A DNA stretch of 64,000 nucleotides from Asticcacaulis sp. SL142 (lineage in GTDB: Bacteria > Pseudomonadota > Alphaproteobacteria > Caulobacterales > Caulobacteraceae), in NCBI RefSeq assembly GCF_026625745.1, contig NZ_CP113061.1, positions 3,627,001-3,691,000 on the forward strand. The letters are read 5' to 3'. Both the position numbers and the translations under genes were made by a program. The notes beneath the pieces were generated by a model. It saw only the letters and a list, made by a program, of their open reading frames with translations, did no database searches and had not been told where the DNA came from. Positions 63,067-64,000 of this stretch are shown here, piece by piece (within the stretch, counting starts at the first letter, position 1; every line of letters starts with the position of its first letter).

Positions 63067-64000
63067 TTACGCCTCGGCCTTTTTCTTTGCGGGGGCTTTT
63101 TTAGCCGGGGCTTTCTTGGCGGCGGGTTTTTTGGCCGCCGTGGTCTTGGTTGCCGCGGTCTTGGCCGGAGCCTTTTTCGCCGTAGCTTTTTTCACGCCAC
63201 CTTTGGCTGCGATCAGTTCAAGCGCCTGCTCCAGCGTCACCTCTTCGGGCGTTATGTCCTTGGGCAGGGTGGCGTTGACCTTACCGCATTTGACATAGGG
63301 GCCATAGCGGCCGGACATGACCTGAATGGGCTCATCATTATCAGGATGTTTGCCTAAGTCTTTCAGCGGTGCGGCCGCGGAACCCTTACCCTTGGCATTG
63401 GCTTTTTTCTCGGCCAGCATGACGACAGCGCGGTTGATGCCGACCTCAAAAATCTCATCGAAATTGGCAAGGTTCGCGTATGTCCCGTCATTGGCAATGA
63501 ACGGCCCGAAGCGCCCCAAGCCCGCGGTAATCGGCTTGTTATTTTCCGGATTGATGCCGATTTCGCGCGGCAGAGACAACAGCTTAAGCCCGCGTTCCAG
63601 ATCGATCGATGCCGGTGGCCAGGCCTTGGGCAATGATGATCGCTTAGGTTTATCCTCTTTCGATTCCGCTTCGCCCAACTGCACATAGGGGCCAAAGCGC
63701 CCGATTTTCAAGGAGACGACCTTATCCGTGGCCGGGTCAACGCCCAGCTCGCGGTCGCCGGAGGCACCACCGTCCTCAGACGCGCTTTCAGGGTTGCCGA
63801 CGGGCCGGGTGAACTTACATTCCGGATAGTTGGAGCAGCCGATAAACGCCCCAAACCGTGAGGTTTTCAGGCTTAGCAGACCATTGGAACAGGACGGGCA
63901 GGCGCGTGGATTGGTGCCGTCGCCTTTGTCAGGGAAGATATGCGGCCCCAAGGCATCATTGAGGCGGTCGAGCACCTCAGAGACGCGGAATTCCTGCACC
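63067..64000 (-). CDS. topA: DNA topoisomerase I, C-terminal part (5' cut by window edge)
   Basis: About 311 residues of the C-terminus, continuing past the window. Zinc-finger CPSCSNGLLSLKTSRFGAFI, then CSNYPECKFTRP, is followed by three Toprim-tail repeats (IGRFGPYVQLGE, LGRFGPFIANDG and SGRYGPYVKCGK) and a Lys/Ala-rich tail (KKAPAKTAATKTTAAKKPAA), as in alphaproteobacterial TopA. It relaxes negative supercoils. The stop lies next to palindromic repeat copy 4. Confidence 0.93.
   Translation of the reverse strand, partial: VQEFRVSEVLDRLNDALGPHIFPDKGDGTNPRACPSCSNGLLSLKTSRFGAFIGCSNYPECKFTRPVGNPESASEDGGASGDRELGVDPATDKVVSLKIGRFGPYVQLGEAESKEDKPKRSSLPKAWPPASIDLERGLKLLSLPREIGINPENNKPITAGLGRFGPFIANDGTYANLANFDEIFEVGINRAVVMLAEKKANAKGKGSAAAPLKDLGKHPDNDEPIQVMSGRYGPYVKCGKVNATLPKDITPEEVTLEQALELIAAKGGVKKATAKKAPAKTAATKTTAAKKPAAKKAPAKKAPAKKKAEA

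Overview
The window looks like chromosome from a Caulobacteraceae-type alphaproteobacterium, most like Asticcacaulis or Caulobacter. The main evidence is a divK-pleD pair (54530-56279) whose products closely match the Caulobacter cell-cycle proteins as I remember them. Five large TonB-dependent receptor/plant-polymer degradation loci, a FecI/FecR-type signalling set and Caulobacterales-style intergenic palindromes agree with this. Genus is an inference. I found no tRNA, rRNA or CRISPR array.

Layout. (1) 1-5.3 kb is accessory: an OhrR/MarR regulator divergent from an alpha/beta hydrolase, an HxlR regulator divergent from a SnoaL-like/SDR pair, and an IS5-type unit (3400-5102). That unit has 17-bp terminal inverted repeats and TA flanks. 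It carries a truncated transposase plus a DUF1348-TetR operon behind a double palindromic operator. (2) 5.3-16.2 kb is a uronic-acid polymer locus. A minus-strand operon (TonB receptor, LacI regulator, PL38-like lyase, beta-helix lyase-like protein) is divergent from a sialate-O-acetylesterase-type esterase and an ExuT-like MFS transporter, and two copies of one 17-bp operator lie between them. (3) 16.2-22.2 kb holds an alkaline phosphatase and a sigma factor/FecR/STN-TonB receptor set. (4) 22.3-27.7 kb holds LigD and Ku (end joining), an FAD oxidoreductase and a heme oxygenase. (5) 27.7-44.5 kb is a pectin locus: KduI, oligogalacturonate lyase-like protein, a GH105-DUF4861 fusion, a TonB receptor, GH28, PL10 pectate lyase, a DUF4450 protein and an (alpha/alpha)6 glycosidase-like protein. 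(6) 44.9-64 kb is mostly housekeeping: histidine phosphatase, HIT protein, CrcB, RluC-type synthase, HAD phosphatase, ATP12 chaperone, RidA, DivK, PleD, sterol desaturase-like protein, another TonB receptor, L33, RNase R and the 3' part of topA.

How it works together. The pectin enzymes fit a route in which PL10 and GH28 cut the polymer outside the cell, a TonB receptor imports oligomers, and Ogl and GH105 release unsaturated uronic acids that KduI isomerises. The later steps (KduD, KdgK, KdgA) are not in the window. The core of the operator between the esterase and the first receptor recurs before the second receptor (35741-35751), so one LacI regulator may control both loci.

The points most worth following up are the passenger-carrying IS unit, the operator shared by two loci, the GH105-DUF4861 fusion, the DUF4450/(alpha/alpha)6 pair of unknown specificity, a palindrome-preceded 24-codon ORF, a palindromic repeat that sits directly 3' of three stop codons, and a frameshifted beta-propeller lipoprotein gene.
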